Source: Varibaculum massiliense (GTDB lineage: Bacteria > Actinomycetota > Actinomycetes > Actinomycetales > Actinomycetaceae). From it: a DNA stretch of 64,000 nt. Below are positions 1 through 8,694 of this stretch, in pieces (position 1 is the first letter of the stretch; each line of letters starts with the position of its first letter). The stretch spans positions 682,001 through 746,000 of the forward strand of contig NZ_FNWI01000004.1 of the NCBI RefSeq assembly GCF_900106855.1, given 5' to 3'. A program made the position numbers and the translations under genes. The notes under the pieces were generated by a model. That model did not search any database. It saw only the letters and a list, made by a program, of their open reading frames with translations, and had not been told where the DNA came from.

Positions 1-2022
1 GGTTAGCTGCCCGCCCTCTTCGTAACCTACGTATCCGGGAGGGGCTCCGATTAGGCGCGATACCGAGTGCTTTTCTCCGTATTCGCTCATATCGATGCGT
101 ACCATCGCGGCGGGGTCATCAAAGAGGAACGCCGCGAGGGACTTAGCAAGTTCGGTCTTCCCCACCCCGGTAGGACCGAGGAAGAGGAAGGAACCCGTGG
201 GACGGTTGGGGTCAGAGACTCCCGCCCGCGAGCGGCGGACTGCATCGGCAACCGCTTGCACCGCTTGTTCTTGCCCGATTAGGCGTTTACCAATCTCGGT
301 TTCCATGTGCAGCAGCTTGTCAGTTTCGGTTTGCAGCATTTTTCCAGTGGGGATCCCCGTCCAGGACTCCACGACTTCGGCAACTTCGGTAGGACCGACT
401 TTGTCTACCACCATCGCGTCGGAGTCATCGCTTTGCTGCTCCTGCTTTTCAGCAGCAGCAATCGCGGCCTGAATTTGCGGGATTTCCCCGTTCTGCAGCC
501 GTCCAGCGCTTTCCCAATCGCCACTACGCATTGCCCGCTCTAGCTGGGTGTTTAGCTTATCGAGTTGGGCGCGCAGATCCCCGACCTTATTGCGGGAGGC
601 TTTTTCAGATTCCCACCGCACATTCAAGTCATCCAAGACCTGTTGTTCCTTGGCGATTTCCGCGCGCAAATCCGCCAGCCGGGCTTTGGTCTGTTCATCT
701 GAGCCTTCACCCTCGGAATCCGCCAGATAGGCTTCTTCCATTTTCAACCGGTCAACCTGACGGCGTTTTTCGTCTACTTCTACCGGACTGGAATCTAGCT
801 CCATCCGTAGCCGGGAAGCAGCCTCGTCAATCAAGTCAATAGCTTTATCCGGCAGGTTACGTTCGGTGATATAGCGATCCGAGAGTTTGGCCGCCGCCAC
901 TAAGGCCCCATCGGTAATCGTGACCTTGTGGTGCGCTTCGTATTTGGGGGCAATCCCGCGCAAAATCGCTACCGTATCTTCTACCGAGGGTTCGGCTACG
1001 AACACCTGCTGGAAGCGGCGTTCTAGGGCCGGATCTTTCTCGATATTTTGCCGGTATTCGTCCAGGGTGGTGGCACCCACCATCCGTAGTTCGCCGCGTG
1101 CCAGCATGGGTTTAATCATGTTGCCAGCATCCATGGCGCCCTCGGAGCCACCCCCGGCACCTACTACCGTGTGCAGCTCGTCAATAAAGGTGATGACTTC
1201 CCCGCCGGCGTTCTTGATTTCTTCCAGGACGGCTTTGAGACGCTCTTCGAACTCGCCACGGTATTTGGCGCCCGCGACCATTGCCCCTAAATCTAGGCTA
1301 ATCAGTTTCTTGTTTTGTAAAGATTGGGGGACGTCTCCCGCGACAATCCGTTGCGCTAAGCCTTCTACCACTGCGGTTTTACCTACCCCGGCCTCTCCGA
1401 TTAGCACCGGGTTGTTCTTGGTGCGCCGCGAGAGCACTTGGATTACCCGCCGGATTTCTTTATCCCGTCCGATTACCGGATCGAGTTTTCCGCTGCGCGC
1501 CACTTCCGTCAGGTCACGACCATATTTTTTCAAGGCATCGAAAGAGGCTTCGGGATCCTCAGAAGTCACCGGATCTTTGCGAATTTCCTTGAGTTTTTCA
1601 CGCAGTGCCTTGACATCGGCGCCCGCTCCTTTAAGCAGCTGCGTCACCGCGGTTTGCCCCTCAGAATCGTCGGCAAGGGCGATAAGCAGATGCTCAGTAG
1701 ATACGTATTCGTCACTGAGCTCGCGTGCCAGCTCACCGGCCTTATTTATTACCCGGCGCATCGCCATTGAGGTTTGCACTTCGCCCACGCTGGTACCCGT
1801 GACGCTGGGAAGTCTTCCCAACATTTGATGTAAGGGGGCGTTAATCTGCTGGGTACGGTTCGGCACCATCGCTTCCAGAAGCGCAAACGCGATCGAGTCG
1901 GTTTGCCCTAATAATGCGTTTAAAAGATGTTCTGGCTCTACCTGAGGGTTCTTATTGGCTTGCGCGGTTTGTACCGCGTCCCCTAAGGCAGCCTGTGATT
2001 TAACAGTAAGTTTTGTTTCCAT
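1..2022 (-). CDS. clpB: ATP-dependent disaggregase ClpB (C-terminal part outside window)
   Basis: Hsp100 AAA+ disaggregase that works with DnaK to resolubilise aggregated proteins in the cytosol. Translating the minus strand from the ATG at 2022 gives a Clp N-domain, the first AAA+ module with Walker A (GEAGVGKT) and Walker B (ITFIDELH), the coiled-coil middle domain, and the second Walker A (GPTGVGKT) close to the window edge. The middle domain separates ClpB from ClpC/ClpA. The reading frame runs off the window start, so about 670 residues are visible. A GGGAGGA ribosome site lies just upstream of the ATG. A perfect HspR-type inverted repeat with a SigH-like promoter lies 60-90 bp upstream, so it is probably in the HspR regulon with dnaK. 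Confidence 0.97.
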   Translation of the reverse strand, partial: METKLTVKSQAALGDAVQTAQANKNPQVEPEHLLNALLGQTDSIAFALLEAMVPNRTQQINAPLHQMLGRLPSVTGTSVGEVQTSMAMRRVINKAGELARELSDEYVSTEHLLIALADDSEGQTAVTQLLKGAGADVKALREKLKEIRKDPVTSEDPEASFDALKKYGRDLTEVARSGKLDPVIGRDKEIRRVIQVLSRRTKNNPVLIGEAGVGKTAVVEGLAQRIVAGDVPQSLQNKKLISLDLGAMVAGAKYRGEFEERLKAVLEEIKNAGGEVITFIDELHTVVGAGGGSEGAMDAGNMIKPMLARGELRMVGATTLDEYRQNIEKDPALERRFQQVFVAEPSVEDTVAILRGIAPKYEAHHKVTITDGALVAAAKLSDRYITERNLPDKAIDLIDEAASRLRMELDSSPVEVDEKRRQVDRLKMEEAYLADSEGEGSDEQTKARLADLRAEIAKEQQVLDDLNVRWESEKASRNKVGDLRAQLDKLNTQLERAMRSGDWESAGRLQNGEIPQIQAAIAAAEKQEQQSDDSDAMVVDKVGPTEVAEVVESWTGIPTGKMLQTETDKLLHMETEIGKRLIGQEQAVQAVADAVRRSRAGVSDPNRPTGSFLFLGPTGVGKTELAKSLAAFLFDDPAAMVRIDMSEYGEKHSVSRLIGAPPGYVGYEEGGQLT

Positions 2023-2071
2023 TTTTCCTCCCATATTCCCATCCGGGTGGGATGGGGTGTTGCTATTTAGT

Positions 2072-2109
2072 CCAACACCCCGAAAGTTGAGTTTATTCCA
2101 CTCAACTTT
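2072..2109 (-). promoter_or_regulatory. HAIR operator and SigH-like promoter of clpB
   Basis: Perfect inverted repeat AAAGTTGAGT-N7-ACTCAACTTT at 2083-2109. It fits the HspR-binding HAIR consensus CTTGAGT-N7-ACTCAAG except for the outermost bases. On the minus strand the spacer carries TGGAAT (2095-2100), followed after 17 nt by TGTTGG (2072-2077). This resembles the GGAAT/GTT elements of actinobacterial SigH promoters. The operator would therefore cover the -35 element. The repeat is seen directly; the sigma assignment is inference. Confidence 0.75.
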
Positions 2110-2244
2110 ATATTTTGGGTTAACTACCTCACAGAAACCGATTTTCGTGCGCAACCAGAGCGAGACAAAACCACCTGAGGGCGAGCGAAATGTTCATCTA
2201 AACTAAGCCGCTACGCACTCCGGGGATTCCGGGAAACCAGAAAA

Positions 2245-3369
2245 CTAGCGGTAGTAAGAGTTATTGACGAGAGCTTGTCTACTATCCCGACCGCGTTTCA
2301 CCGTCCAGATTATCCCCCAAATCAGCAGCCCTAGACCCGCAAACCCCATAATCGTGGGGAGAACAAATGCCCAGACCAACAGGGTAAAGGTAACGTTGGG
2401 AATCACGCTGATGGCGGAAATGGGTGCTTTATCGGGCTGGGCGCTCTGGCAATCAATTACCAGTTTTCCGCGAGAGTGAAGGTTGTAGCTGAACACCTCG
2501 TTGTTTTCGTCACCCGTGGCGGTACCGGCACTAAAATCGGCTCCCGGGCTGGTTTCAGAAGGAATTTCATTGCCGTTAAATGTAGTTTTACAACTAACCT
2601 TGGTACCTTCAGGCACTTCCACCAGCACTAAGGTACGCCCGTTATAGTCGTCCTCGCGAGTAATCACACTATCGCCGCTATGGTGCTCCGCATTGGAAGC
2701 AACGTCCAGCCCATACCCGACTAGCATCCCAATACAGGTCAGGGGGGCGATTACCACCATGAACACGATTCCCAGCACCAGCACCAAGACCGGCACAGTT
2801 CGAGACTTTCTTTCCGGGGGCGGAGTTATCGGGTTATTACTAAGCCCCGAGAAACTACCCGGTTCCATTCCTCCCGGCTCATTAGGTTGCGGCATTCCCG
2901 GAGGCACATTCCCAGCGCCACCCCCTGGGTAACCGGGCGGGGTGGGAAAATTATTTCCTGCCGCGGAGGGATATTGCGCCTGGGGGTAAGCATTGGGGGT
3001 TCCGTAGCCAGGGAAGTTTTGCTCGTAAGGAGGCTGAGAGAGGGGAGGCTGCGGGAAGTTATTACCGCCACTATTTTGGGTACCAAAGTTATTGGAAACG
3101 CTAGGTTCACTTCCGAAACCAAAATTATTTTGCTCGCCAATATTATTTTGCGGAGAACCGTCGGGAGAAGCGACAAAATTATTTCCCCTGCCCTGATTAA
3201 AGGATGCCTGCTCCGCTGCTTGCCCCGGGGAGGAAACCGGCTGCTGTAAGGAGGACGGCGAGGTGTCTTGCCGCTGATCAGCAGGATCTCCAGAGTATAG
3301 CTTTCCATCCAACACCCATTGCTCCTGCTCGCTGGAGTTAGCCCCGTACCTTTTTGGTGTTTCGCTCAT
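2245..3369 (-). CDS. Pro/Asn/Gln-rich two-segment membrane protein, unknown function
   Basis: I do not recognise a named family. The 374-residue product has a long low-complexity N-terminal part (about residues 20-185) rich in Pro, Gly, Asn and Gln, with recurring NNF motifs. A hydrophobic segment follows at about 193-218. Next comes a roughly 110-residue probably extracytoplasmic domain with two Cys (SCKTTF and IDCQSA), and then a second hydrophobic stretch at about 325-357 ending in a basic tail (KRGRDSR). The start has a GGGGAGGA ribosome site. It begins 36 bp after hspR with no visible terminator, so it may be the last gene of the dnaK operon. That position hints at a stress-related envelope role, but no function can be assigned. 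Confidence 0.85.
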   Translation of the reverse strand: MSETPKRYGANSSEQEQWVLDGKLYSGDPADQRQDTSPSSLQQPVSSPGQAAEQASFNQGRGNNFVASPDGSPQNNIGEQNNFGFGSEPSVSNNFGTQNSGGNNFPQPPLSQPPYEQNFPGYGTPNAYPQAQYPSAAGNNFPTPPGYPGGGAGNVPPGMPQPNEPGGMEPGSFSGLSNNPITPPPERKSRTVPVLVLVLGIVFMVVIAPLTCIGMLVGYGLDVASNAEHHSGDSVITREDDYNGRTLVLVEVPEGTKVSCKTTFNGNEIPSETSPGADFSAGTATGDENNEVFSYNLHSRGKLVIDCQSAQPDKAPISAISVIPNVTFTLLVWAFVLPTIMGFAGLGLLIWGIIWTVKRGRDSRQALVNNSYYR

Positions 3370-3405
3370 TCTTCCTCCCCTGAATCGTTTCCCCTATTGT
3401 AAGGG

Positions 3406-3849
3406 TTAACCCTGATTTTCACCCCATATAACTATCTGACCGGGCAAATAGGGAACCAATTCTTGTCCCGGAACCCGGCGGGACCCGGGAAATCTGGTTA
3501 AAGGGGAAACTTCCCCAGTGGGCGCGGCTGAAAACACCCGTCCGCGTCCTCGTTCATAAACAGCGAGCCGCTGCCGCAAACGTTGATTTTCTGCTGCTAG
3601 GCGGGCTGCCGCGCGTTGCAACTCCAGCACCCGTTTAATACCGGCTAGATTGATTCCTTCTTCTTGGGAAAGGCGCTGAATTTCTCGCAATTCTGCGATA
3701 TCTTCGGCGCTATAACGTCGCCCCCGCCCTTTGGTGCGCCTTGGAATTACCAATCCGATGCGGTCGTATTGCCGCAGAGTTTGTGGGTGCATCCCCGCCA
3801 GCTCTGCGGCAACCGAGATCACATAGAGAGTTTCCACCCTGGCAGTCAT
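3406..3849 (-). CDS. hspR: MerR-family heat-shock repressor HspR
   Basis: Repressor of the actinobacterial dnaK operon and clpB; it binds HAIR inverted repeats and is known in relatives to use DnaK as co-repressor. The 147-residue protein starts with a MerR-type winged helix (VISVAAELAGMHPQTLRQYD, about residues 10-29, then GRGRRYSAEDIAELREIQRL). A helical stretch rich in Leu, Arg and Glu follows, which would dimerise. The ATG overlaps the dnaJ stop codon (TAATG), so translation is coupled. Candidate target sites are visible upstream of dnaK, clpB and hsp20 in this window. Confidence 0.95.
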   Translation of the reverse strand: MTARVETLYVISVAAELAGMHPQTLRQYDRIGLVIPRRTKGRGRRYSAEDIAELREIQRLSQEEGINLAGIKRVLELQRAAARLAAENQRLRQRLAVYERGRGRVFSAAPTGEVSPLTRFPGSRRVPGQELVPYLPGQIVIWGENQG

Positions 3850-4856
3850 TATTGCTTCTCCAGCTGACTGCGGGGATCAAAATCCGGGTGGTCGGCGCGA
3901 ATTGCTTCCCCTAGCTGTTGGGCAATATCGACTACCCGACTAGAGGGTTTAGCAGGGTTAACGATGCGCACCGTAGCTACCACATCTAACCCCGCTAATC
4001 CTTTACCGCGCAGGCGCAGCTTGGTGCCACTATCAGCTCCGGCAGGGATTTTGATGGTTGCCTGCTTGCCGCCAAGCAGCGGCACTTTAACTTTGGCGCC
4101 GGTTAGGGCTTCCGCCGCGCTCACCGGTAGCTGCATTTGTAGGGCTTTTCCGTCAAAGGAATACACCGGATCGGGGGTTACATGCACCGTAACCACTAGG
4201 TCACCGTTTCCACCCGGACCGGGCCGCCCTTTTCCACGCAGACGCAGTTTCTTGCCATCGCGGATCTTGCTAGGAATTCGCACGGTCATGCTCTTGCCAT
4301 CAACCGTCAGCTTCATAGTGCTGCCCGCCATCGCGGTGCGAAAATCCAGGGTAACCTCGGCAGCTAAATCTTGTCCTTTGCCGCCGCCGGGGAAACCACC
4401 TGCCCCTGCCCCGAAAGGAGCGGATGCCCCGAAGCTGCCGCGTCCTCCCCCAGAAAACAGGGAACCAAACATGGAGCCAAGGTCACCCTCGCCTAAGTTG
4501 ATTCTAGCGGAGCCGCCCCCGGGAACGGTTCCGCCCCCAAACATAGCGCCTAATACGTCTTCGAAGCCTCCGGCCCCACCATGACCTGCGGCGGGGCCGG
4601 CGCTGAAACGGGCACCACCGCCCGCCATCGCGCGAATCGCGTCGTATTGACGTTTTTGTTCGGGATCGGACAGTACCTGATAGGCTTCCCCGATTGACTT
4701 GAATTTCTCTTCGGCAGCTTTATCTCCAGGGTTTTGATCCGGATGGTATTTACGTGCCAGCTTTCGGTAAGCCTTCTTAATCTCGGCCTGATTTGCCTTT
4801 TTCGACACCCCTAAAGTGCGGTAGAAATCTTTTGCTACCCAATCTTGTCCGGCCAT
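3849..4856 (-). CDS. dnaJ: DnaJ-family co-chaperone without zinc-finger domain
   Basis: J-domain protein that stimulates DnaK ATPase. The J domain occupies about residues 10-75, with the HPD motif at 38-40. A Gly/Phe-rich linker follows (about 78-150), then two C-terminal substrate-binding beta domains ([12 protein letters not shown] onward). There is no CxxCxGxG cysteine repeat, so this is a type II (CbpA-like, class B) J protein of 335 residues rather than the class A DnaJ usually found in actinobacterial dnaK operons. It lies between grpE and hspR, with the standard operon order kept. A GGAGG ribosome site precedes the ATG. Confidence 0.95.
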   Translation of the reverse strand: MAGQDWVAKDFYRTLGVSKKANQAEIKKAYRKLARKYHPDQNPGDKAAEEKFKSIGEAYQVLSDPEQKRQYDAIRAMAGGGARFSAGPAAGHGGAGGFEDVLGAMFGGGTVPGGGSARINLGEGDLGSMFGSLFSGGGRGSFGASAPFGAGAGGFPGGGKGQDLAAEVTLDFRTAMAGSTMKLTVDGKSMTVRIPSKIRDGKKLRLRGKGRPGPGGNGDLVVTVHVTPDPVYSFDGKALQMQLPVSAAEALTGAKVKVPLLGGKQATIKIPAGADSGTKLRLRGKGLAGLDVVATVRIVNPAKPSSRVVDIAQQLGEAIRADHPDFDPRSQLEKQ

Positions 4857-4877
4857 GAATGCTCACCTCCTTAATCC

Positions 4878-5669
4878 CTAATCTGGGTTATTTACTATTA
4901 CTTTTGTTGCTCGCAACACCTGGTCGCCCACTTTGTAGCCAGGCTGGAGCACCTGGGCAATACTGGGTTCGCCCTCCCCACCACTTTGCGCCATCATGGC
5001 TTCGTGTACGTTGGGGTCAAATTCATCCCCGTTATTGCCATAGCGAGTCAAACCAAAGTTGGTTTCTAGAGTGTTTTCCAATTTGTTAGCAATCGATTCG
5101 AAGGGGCCTTGCAAATCTCCTGCTTCTCGCGCCGCCTGCACGTCATCGAGAACGCTCAGCAGCACCTGCAGCACCGCTTTTTGCCCATCTGTCCGATGGG
5201 CAGACATCTCGGTTTTGCTACGCTTTACATAACCGGAGTATTCCTGTTGCAGGTTATAGGTTTCCGCCCGCGCTCGGGCTAGCTGTTCCGTCAACTGCGC
5301 CACTTGGGCTTTAAGCTGTTCTACCTGGGCTTGAGGGTCCTCAGCTTCGTGTTCCTCTTCGCTCGCTGCTTCTGGAGCCGCGCTAGCCTCCGGATCGACC
5401 TCTTCGCCCAGGCGGGCAGCTAAATCCGCAAACGCCGCGTTTTCGTCCTGCTCATCGGTTTCCTCCCCTTTGGTGCTGTCGACGGGTGCAGACTGCGCGG
5501 AGGTCTCCGGGCTGACTGAAGCTGACTGTTCCGGCGTGACGGTGCTTTGAGAATCCGGCACCTGCCCGGCGGACGCATCCGCCTGATTTTCTGATTCTGG
5601 TTCCGAAGTGGGATGCAATGGGTCTTTCACCTTGATCTTTATCCTCCGTTTCCCATTTTGCTCTTCCAA
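4878..5669 (-). CDS. grpE: Nucleotide exchange factor GrpE
   Basis: Releases ADP from DnaK. The product has a long acidic, disordered N-terminal part rich in Glu, Ala, Pro and Ser (about residues 15-105). A coiled coil follows (VEQLKAQVAQLTEQLARARA) and then the GrpE beta domain (QVLQPGYKVGDQVLRATKVI). I place the start at the TTG at 5669, seven bases after a strong AGGAGG. A GTG at 5699 extends the frame by ten codons, but it has no ribosome site and lies inside the dnaK-grpE hairpin. The resulting length is 263 residues, longer than most GrpE because of the acidic tail. Confidence 0.93.
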   Translation of the reverse strand: MEEQNGKRRIKIKVKDPLHPTSEPESENQADASAGQVPDSQSTVTPEQSASVSPETSAQSAPVDSTKGEETDEQDENAAFADLAARLGEEVDPEASAAPEAASEEEHEAEDPQAQVEQLKAQVAQLTEQLARARAETYNLQQEYSGYVKRSKTEMSAHRTDGQKAVLQVLLSVLDDVQAAREAGDLQGPFESIANKLENTLETNFGLTRYGNNGDEFDPNVHEAMMAQSGGEGEPSIAQVLQPGYKVGDQVLRATKVIVNNPD

Positions 5670-5687
5670 AATTCTTCCTCCTGCCGA

Positions 5688-5715
5688 TGGGGCGCCCACT
5701 TTCGCGAGCGCCCCA
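5688..5715 (-). other. Intergenic hairpin between dnaK and grpE
   Basis: Inverted repeat TGGGGCGC (5688-5695) and GCGCCCCA (5708-5715) with a 12-nt loop. It lies after the dnaK stop and about 5 nt before the grpE ribosome site, and no U-run follows. It is more likely a processing or mRNA-stabilising structure that sets DnaK:GrpE ratios than a full terminator. Confidence 0.6.
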
Positions 5716-5735
5716 GACAGCTTGAGACTTAAGAG

Positions 5736-7610
5736 TTACTTGTTTTCGTCCTCTTCATCGACAACTTCCGCGTCGATTACCTCGTCCTCTGCCCCGGCAC
5801 CAGCATCCGCAGCCTCGGTGCCAGAGGCTGCCTCACTTTGCGCCGCCTCGGCTTGGGTTTGCGCATAGAGGGTTTCCCCAATCTTTTGCGACTTGGTGTT
5901 GAGTTCTTCCATCGCGGTCTTTACCGCCTCGATGTCTTCACCTTCCAAAGCCTTCTTGACCTTGTCAGAGGCTTCGCGTACCTCTTTGGCGATTTCCTCG
6001 GGCAGTTTCTCGGCGTTGTCTTTCAGCAGTTTCTCGATCGAGTAAACCGTCTGTTCCGCCGAGTTACGCAAATCGGCTTCTTCGCGCCGCTTCTTATCCT
6101 CTTCCGCGTGCGCTTCTGCCTCTTTCACCATGCGGTCGATTTCCTCTTTAGAAAGCGCCGAGCCCCCGGAAATAGTCATCGACTGTTCCTTGTTGGTGTT
6201 CTGGTCTTTCGCCGAGACGTGCACGATTCCGTTGGTGTCGATATCGAAGGTGACTTCGATCCGGGGAACCCCCATAGGTGCGGGCAAAATCCCGGTGAGC
6301 TGGAAAGTACCTAGCGACTTGTTGTCACGGGTAAAGGTACGTTCGCCTTGGAACACCTGGATTAGCACCGAATCCTGGTTATCTTCGGCAGTGGAGAAGA
6401 TCTCCGAATGCTTAGTAGGAATCGCGCTATTGCGCTTGATCAGGGTGGTCATTACTCCTCCCTTGGTTTCAATTCCTAGCGACAAGGGGGTGACGTCGAT
6501 CAAGAGGACGTCATTGCGGTCACCCTGGATAATCCCGGTTTGCAGCGCAGCTCCGCTAGCCACCACTTCGTCGGGGTTAACCGACTTGTTGGCTTCTTTT
6601 CCACCGGTCAAGGTCTTTACCATCTCGGCTACTGCCGGCATCCGGGTAGAGCCACCCACCAGCACCACGTGGTCAATATCAGACACATGAATCTTGGCAT
6701 CCGCGATTACCTGTTCGAAGGGCTTGCGGGTGCGCTCTAGCAAATCCTGGGTCATTTCCTCGAAGCGGGCGCGAGTTAAGCGCTCATCGAGGTGAACCGG
6801 GCCAGACTCCGCCATCGACAGGTACTGCAAAGAAATCTGGGTAGAGGTCGCCGAAGACAGTTCCTTCTTGGCTTGCTCTGCGGCATCGCGCAAACGCTGG
6901 ATTGCAATCTTGTCGTTAGACAAATCCACCCCGGTATTGGTTTTCACGGTACTGATTAACCAATCCACGATTCGCTGATCCCAGTCGTCACCACCGAGGC
7001 GGTTGTCCCCGTTAGTGGCGCGCACTTCAATCGTGGAAAAGCCGTCCTCATCTTTCATTACTTCCAGTAAGGAAACGTCGAAGGTGCCTCCGCCTAGGTC
7101 GAAGACCAGAATGGATTCGTCCTTTTCGCTCTTTTCCAAGCCGTAAGCCAGGGCAGCGGCGGTCGGTTCGTTTACCAGGCGCAACACGTTAAGTCCGGCG
7201 ATTTTACCGGCGTCTTTGGTTGCCTGACGCTGCGCATCGTTAAAGTAGGCCGGCACGGTGATTACCGCGTCCTGTACCGAATCACCCAAGTATTCCTCGG
7301 CGTCCTTCTTCAGTTTACCCAAGATGAAGGCGCTAATCTGCTGGGGGTTGTATTCCTTATCGTCAATTTTTACTTTCCAAGAGCTATCCCCCATATGACG
7401 CTTCACGGACGAGATGGTCCGATCCACGTTGGTTACCGCCTGACGCTTGGCAACTTCCCCTACCAGAACTTCCCCGGCTTTGGAGAATGCCACTACCGAG
7501 GGGGTGGTGCGCTGACCTTCCGCGTTGGCGATAATCGTGGGCTGCCCCCCTTCTAGAACCGCAATCGCGGAGTTGGTGGTGCCCAAGTCAATACCTACTG
7601 CACGTGCCAT
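5736..7610 (-). CDS. dnaK: Molecular chaperone DnaK (Hsp70)
   Basis: Hsp70 ATPase that binds exposed hydrophobic segments of client proteins. The 624-residue protein starts with the signature [17 protein letters not shown], has the second and third Hsp70 motifs ([18 protein letters not shown] and [14 protein letters not shown]), the substrate-binding beta domain, and an acidic, Ala/Glu-rich tail ending in EEDENK. The ribosome site AGGAAGGA lies about 7 nt before the ATG. It is the first gene of dnaK-grpE-dnaJ-hspR, and two HAIR-type repeats and a SigH-like promoter lie 100-215 bp upstream. Confidence 0.98.
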   Translation of the reverse strand: MARAVGIDLGTTNSAIAVLEGGQPTIIANAEGQRTTPSVVAFSKAGEVLVGEVAKRQAVTNVDRTISSVKRHMGDSSWKVKIDDKEYNPQQISAFILGKLKKDAEEYLGDSVQDAVITVPAYFNDAQRQATKDAGKIAGLNVLRLVNEPTAAALAYGLEKSEKDESILVFDLGGGTFDVSLLEVMKDEDGFSTIEVRATNGDNRLGGDDWDQRIVDWLISTVKTNTGVDLSNDKIAIQRLRDAAEQAKKELSSATSTQISLQYLSMAESGPVHLDERLTRARFEEMTQDLLERTRKPFEQVIADAKIHVSDIDHVVLVGGSTRMPAVAEMVKTLTGGKEANKSVNPDEVVASGAALQTGIIQGDRNDVLLIDVTPLSLGIETKGGVMTTLIKRNSAIPTKHSEIFSTAEDNQDSVLIQVFQGERTFTRDNKSLGTFQLTGILPAPMGVPRIEVTFDIDTNGIVHVSAKDQNTNKEQSMTISGGSALSKEEIDRMVKEAEAHAEEDKKRREEADLRNSAEQTVYSIEKLLKDNAEKLPEEIAKEVREASDKVKKALEGEDIEAVKTAMEELNTKSQKIGETLYAQTQAEAAQSEAASGTEAADAGAGAEDEVIDAEVVDEEDENK

Positions 7611-7717
7611 AGTTTTTTCCTTCCTAAGAATTTATTTAGTTAGTCTTTTTAGCTCTAGGCCTTGGCGGCTGACGCCCCCGCTTTCAATCTTGACGACGTC
7701 CGCTTAGATTCCATCAG

Positions 7718-7740
7718 CCTTGAGCCTTACGCGCTCAAGG
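7718..7740 (-). promoter_or_regulatory. HAIR operator 1 upstream of dnaK
   Basis: Perfect inverted repeat CCTTGAGC-N7-GCTCAAGG. It matches the HspR consensus CTTGAGT-N7-ACTCAAG in all but the innermost base of each arm. It lies 108-130 bp before the dnaK ATG, probably downstream of the transcription start. Confidence 0.8.
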
Positions 7741-7780
7741 TTATCAAATCTAGAGGGTCTATCAAGCCGCACCCCTAAAA

Positions 7781-7825
7781 CCTGAGTCTACTTAACTCAA
7801 CTCCGTAAGTTCAGAGTTTATTCCC
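7781..7825 (-). promoter_or_regulatory. HAIR operator 2 overlapping a SigH-like promoter of dnaK
   Basis: CCTGAGT-N7-ACTCAAC (7781-7801) matches the HAIR consensus at 6 of 7 bases in each arm. On the minus strand GGGAAT (7820-7825) and AGTTGA (7797-7802) are 17 nt apart. This is the same spacing as at clpB, and the two promoters share the 11-mer GGAATAAACTC. The operator covers the presumed -10 region. The inverted repeat is visible; SigH use is inferred. Confidence 0.65.
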
Positions 7826-8012
7826 TCGTCCGGGAAAATTTTTTTCTGAAATTCTTAAAAACCACATCTACCAGCAGATATATTTTCAGAAAGGTTGGTT
7901 TAGGCGCAGATTTTCCCTAAGAAAAGCCAGGTACGGAGAGGTCACTTTCCGAATTGCGCTTTCAGCGTATATGTTTTCTAGGTAAGAGTTTCCCAAAATA
8001 AAAGGAGCAATC

Positions 8013-8444
8013 ATGGCAGTCGAACTGGTCGAAGAGTTCAACGAAGAACTTGTAGAGGCATTTTCTCGTCTCATCCCCCAGCTTTCGCAATCCGCCAAAC
8101 AGCTAACCCCGGAGCAGATCAAAGAGTTCTGCGAACAAGACGGAGTTTACCTGCTGGTTTTCCGCTCAGACGCAGGCAAGATTCTGGGGATGCTCTCCTT
8201 GGCCACTTTCAAGATTCCCACTGGAAAACGCGCCTGGATAGAGGACGTGGTGGTGGATTCGGCTGCTCGCGGTCAGGGAGCCGGTCAAAAGCTAGTGGAG
8301 GCAGCGGTAGTTCACGCCAAGAAGGTGGGGGCAAAAACTGTGGATTTAACTTCCCGCCCTTCCCGCGAGGCCGCTAACCGCCTCTACCGGCGCTGCGGAT
8401 TTAAACAGCGGGAAACCAACGTTTATCGCTACGCCGATAACTAG
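8013..8444 (+). CDS. GNAT-family N-acetyltransferase
   Basis: Acetyl-CoA-dependent acetyltransferase with unknown substrate. The 143-residue protein has the GNAT core: strand and motif A with the acetyl-CoA pyrophosphate loop ARGQGAGQKLVEAAVVHA (about residues 88-105), and the C-terminal motif AANRLYRRCGFKQRETNVYRY. The ribosome site AAAGGAG is 5 nt before the ATG. It is a single gene facing away from dnaK, and the next gene is 250 bp on, so it is probably monocistronic. The family is too broad for the fold to name a substrate (small molecule, peptide or ribosomal protein). Confidence 0.9.
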   Translation: MAVELVEEFNEELVEAFSRLIPQLSQSAKQLTPEQIKEFCEQDGVYLLVFRSDAGKILGMLSLATFKIPTGKRAWIEDVVVDSAARGQGAGQKLVEAAVVHAKKVGAKTVDLTSRPSREAANRLYRRCGFKQRETNVYRYADN

Positions 8445-8694
8445 CCTGCCACCCCCTGCTACTTTCTGGTCACTGATTTTTTCCGAGGGCGCAAGATGAG
8501 ATTACCTGGGGTCTGCAAGATAAAACACAAAGTCGATTTTTTGGGATATTTTCGCAGTTAAAAGCATTTTACTTTCAGCTTTCCCCTTGGAAGATCGCTA
8601 CCCAAAGCGTGAGTTAGCTAGCATTGTTCCCCAAATGCCACAGCCCTCGGGTAACAATGGGGGCAACAGCAGTCGAGAAATAAGGAATGATTTT

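Larger units (their letters stand above)
7611..8012. other. Divergent regulatory region dnaK / GNAT gene
   Basis: About 400 bp without a gene. The dnaK-proximal half holds the HAIR sites and promoter listed separately. The other half (about 7840-8012) is AT-rich and leads into a good AAAGGAG ribosome site for the acetyltransferase; I could not single out a convincing sigma-70 promoter there. Confidence 0.6.

Noticed and set aside
67-1828. Plus-strand open frames opposite clpB, including one of 313 codons
   Set aside because: They are antisense shadows; the minus strand encodes conserved ClpB motifs throughout.
5670-5699. GTG start extending grpE by ten codons
   Set aside because: It has no ribosome site and lies within a hairpin; the TTG at 5669 has an ideal AGGAGG.
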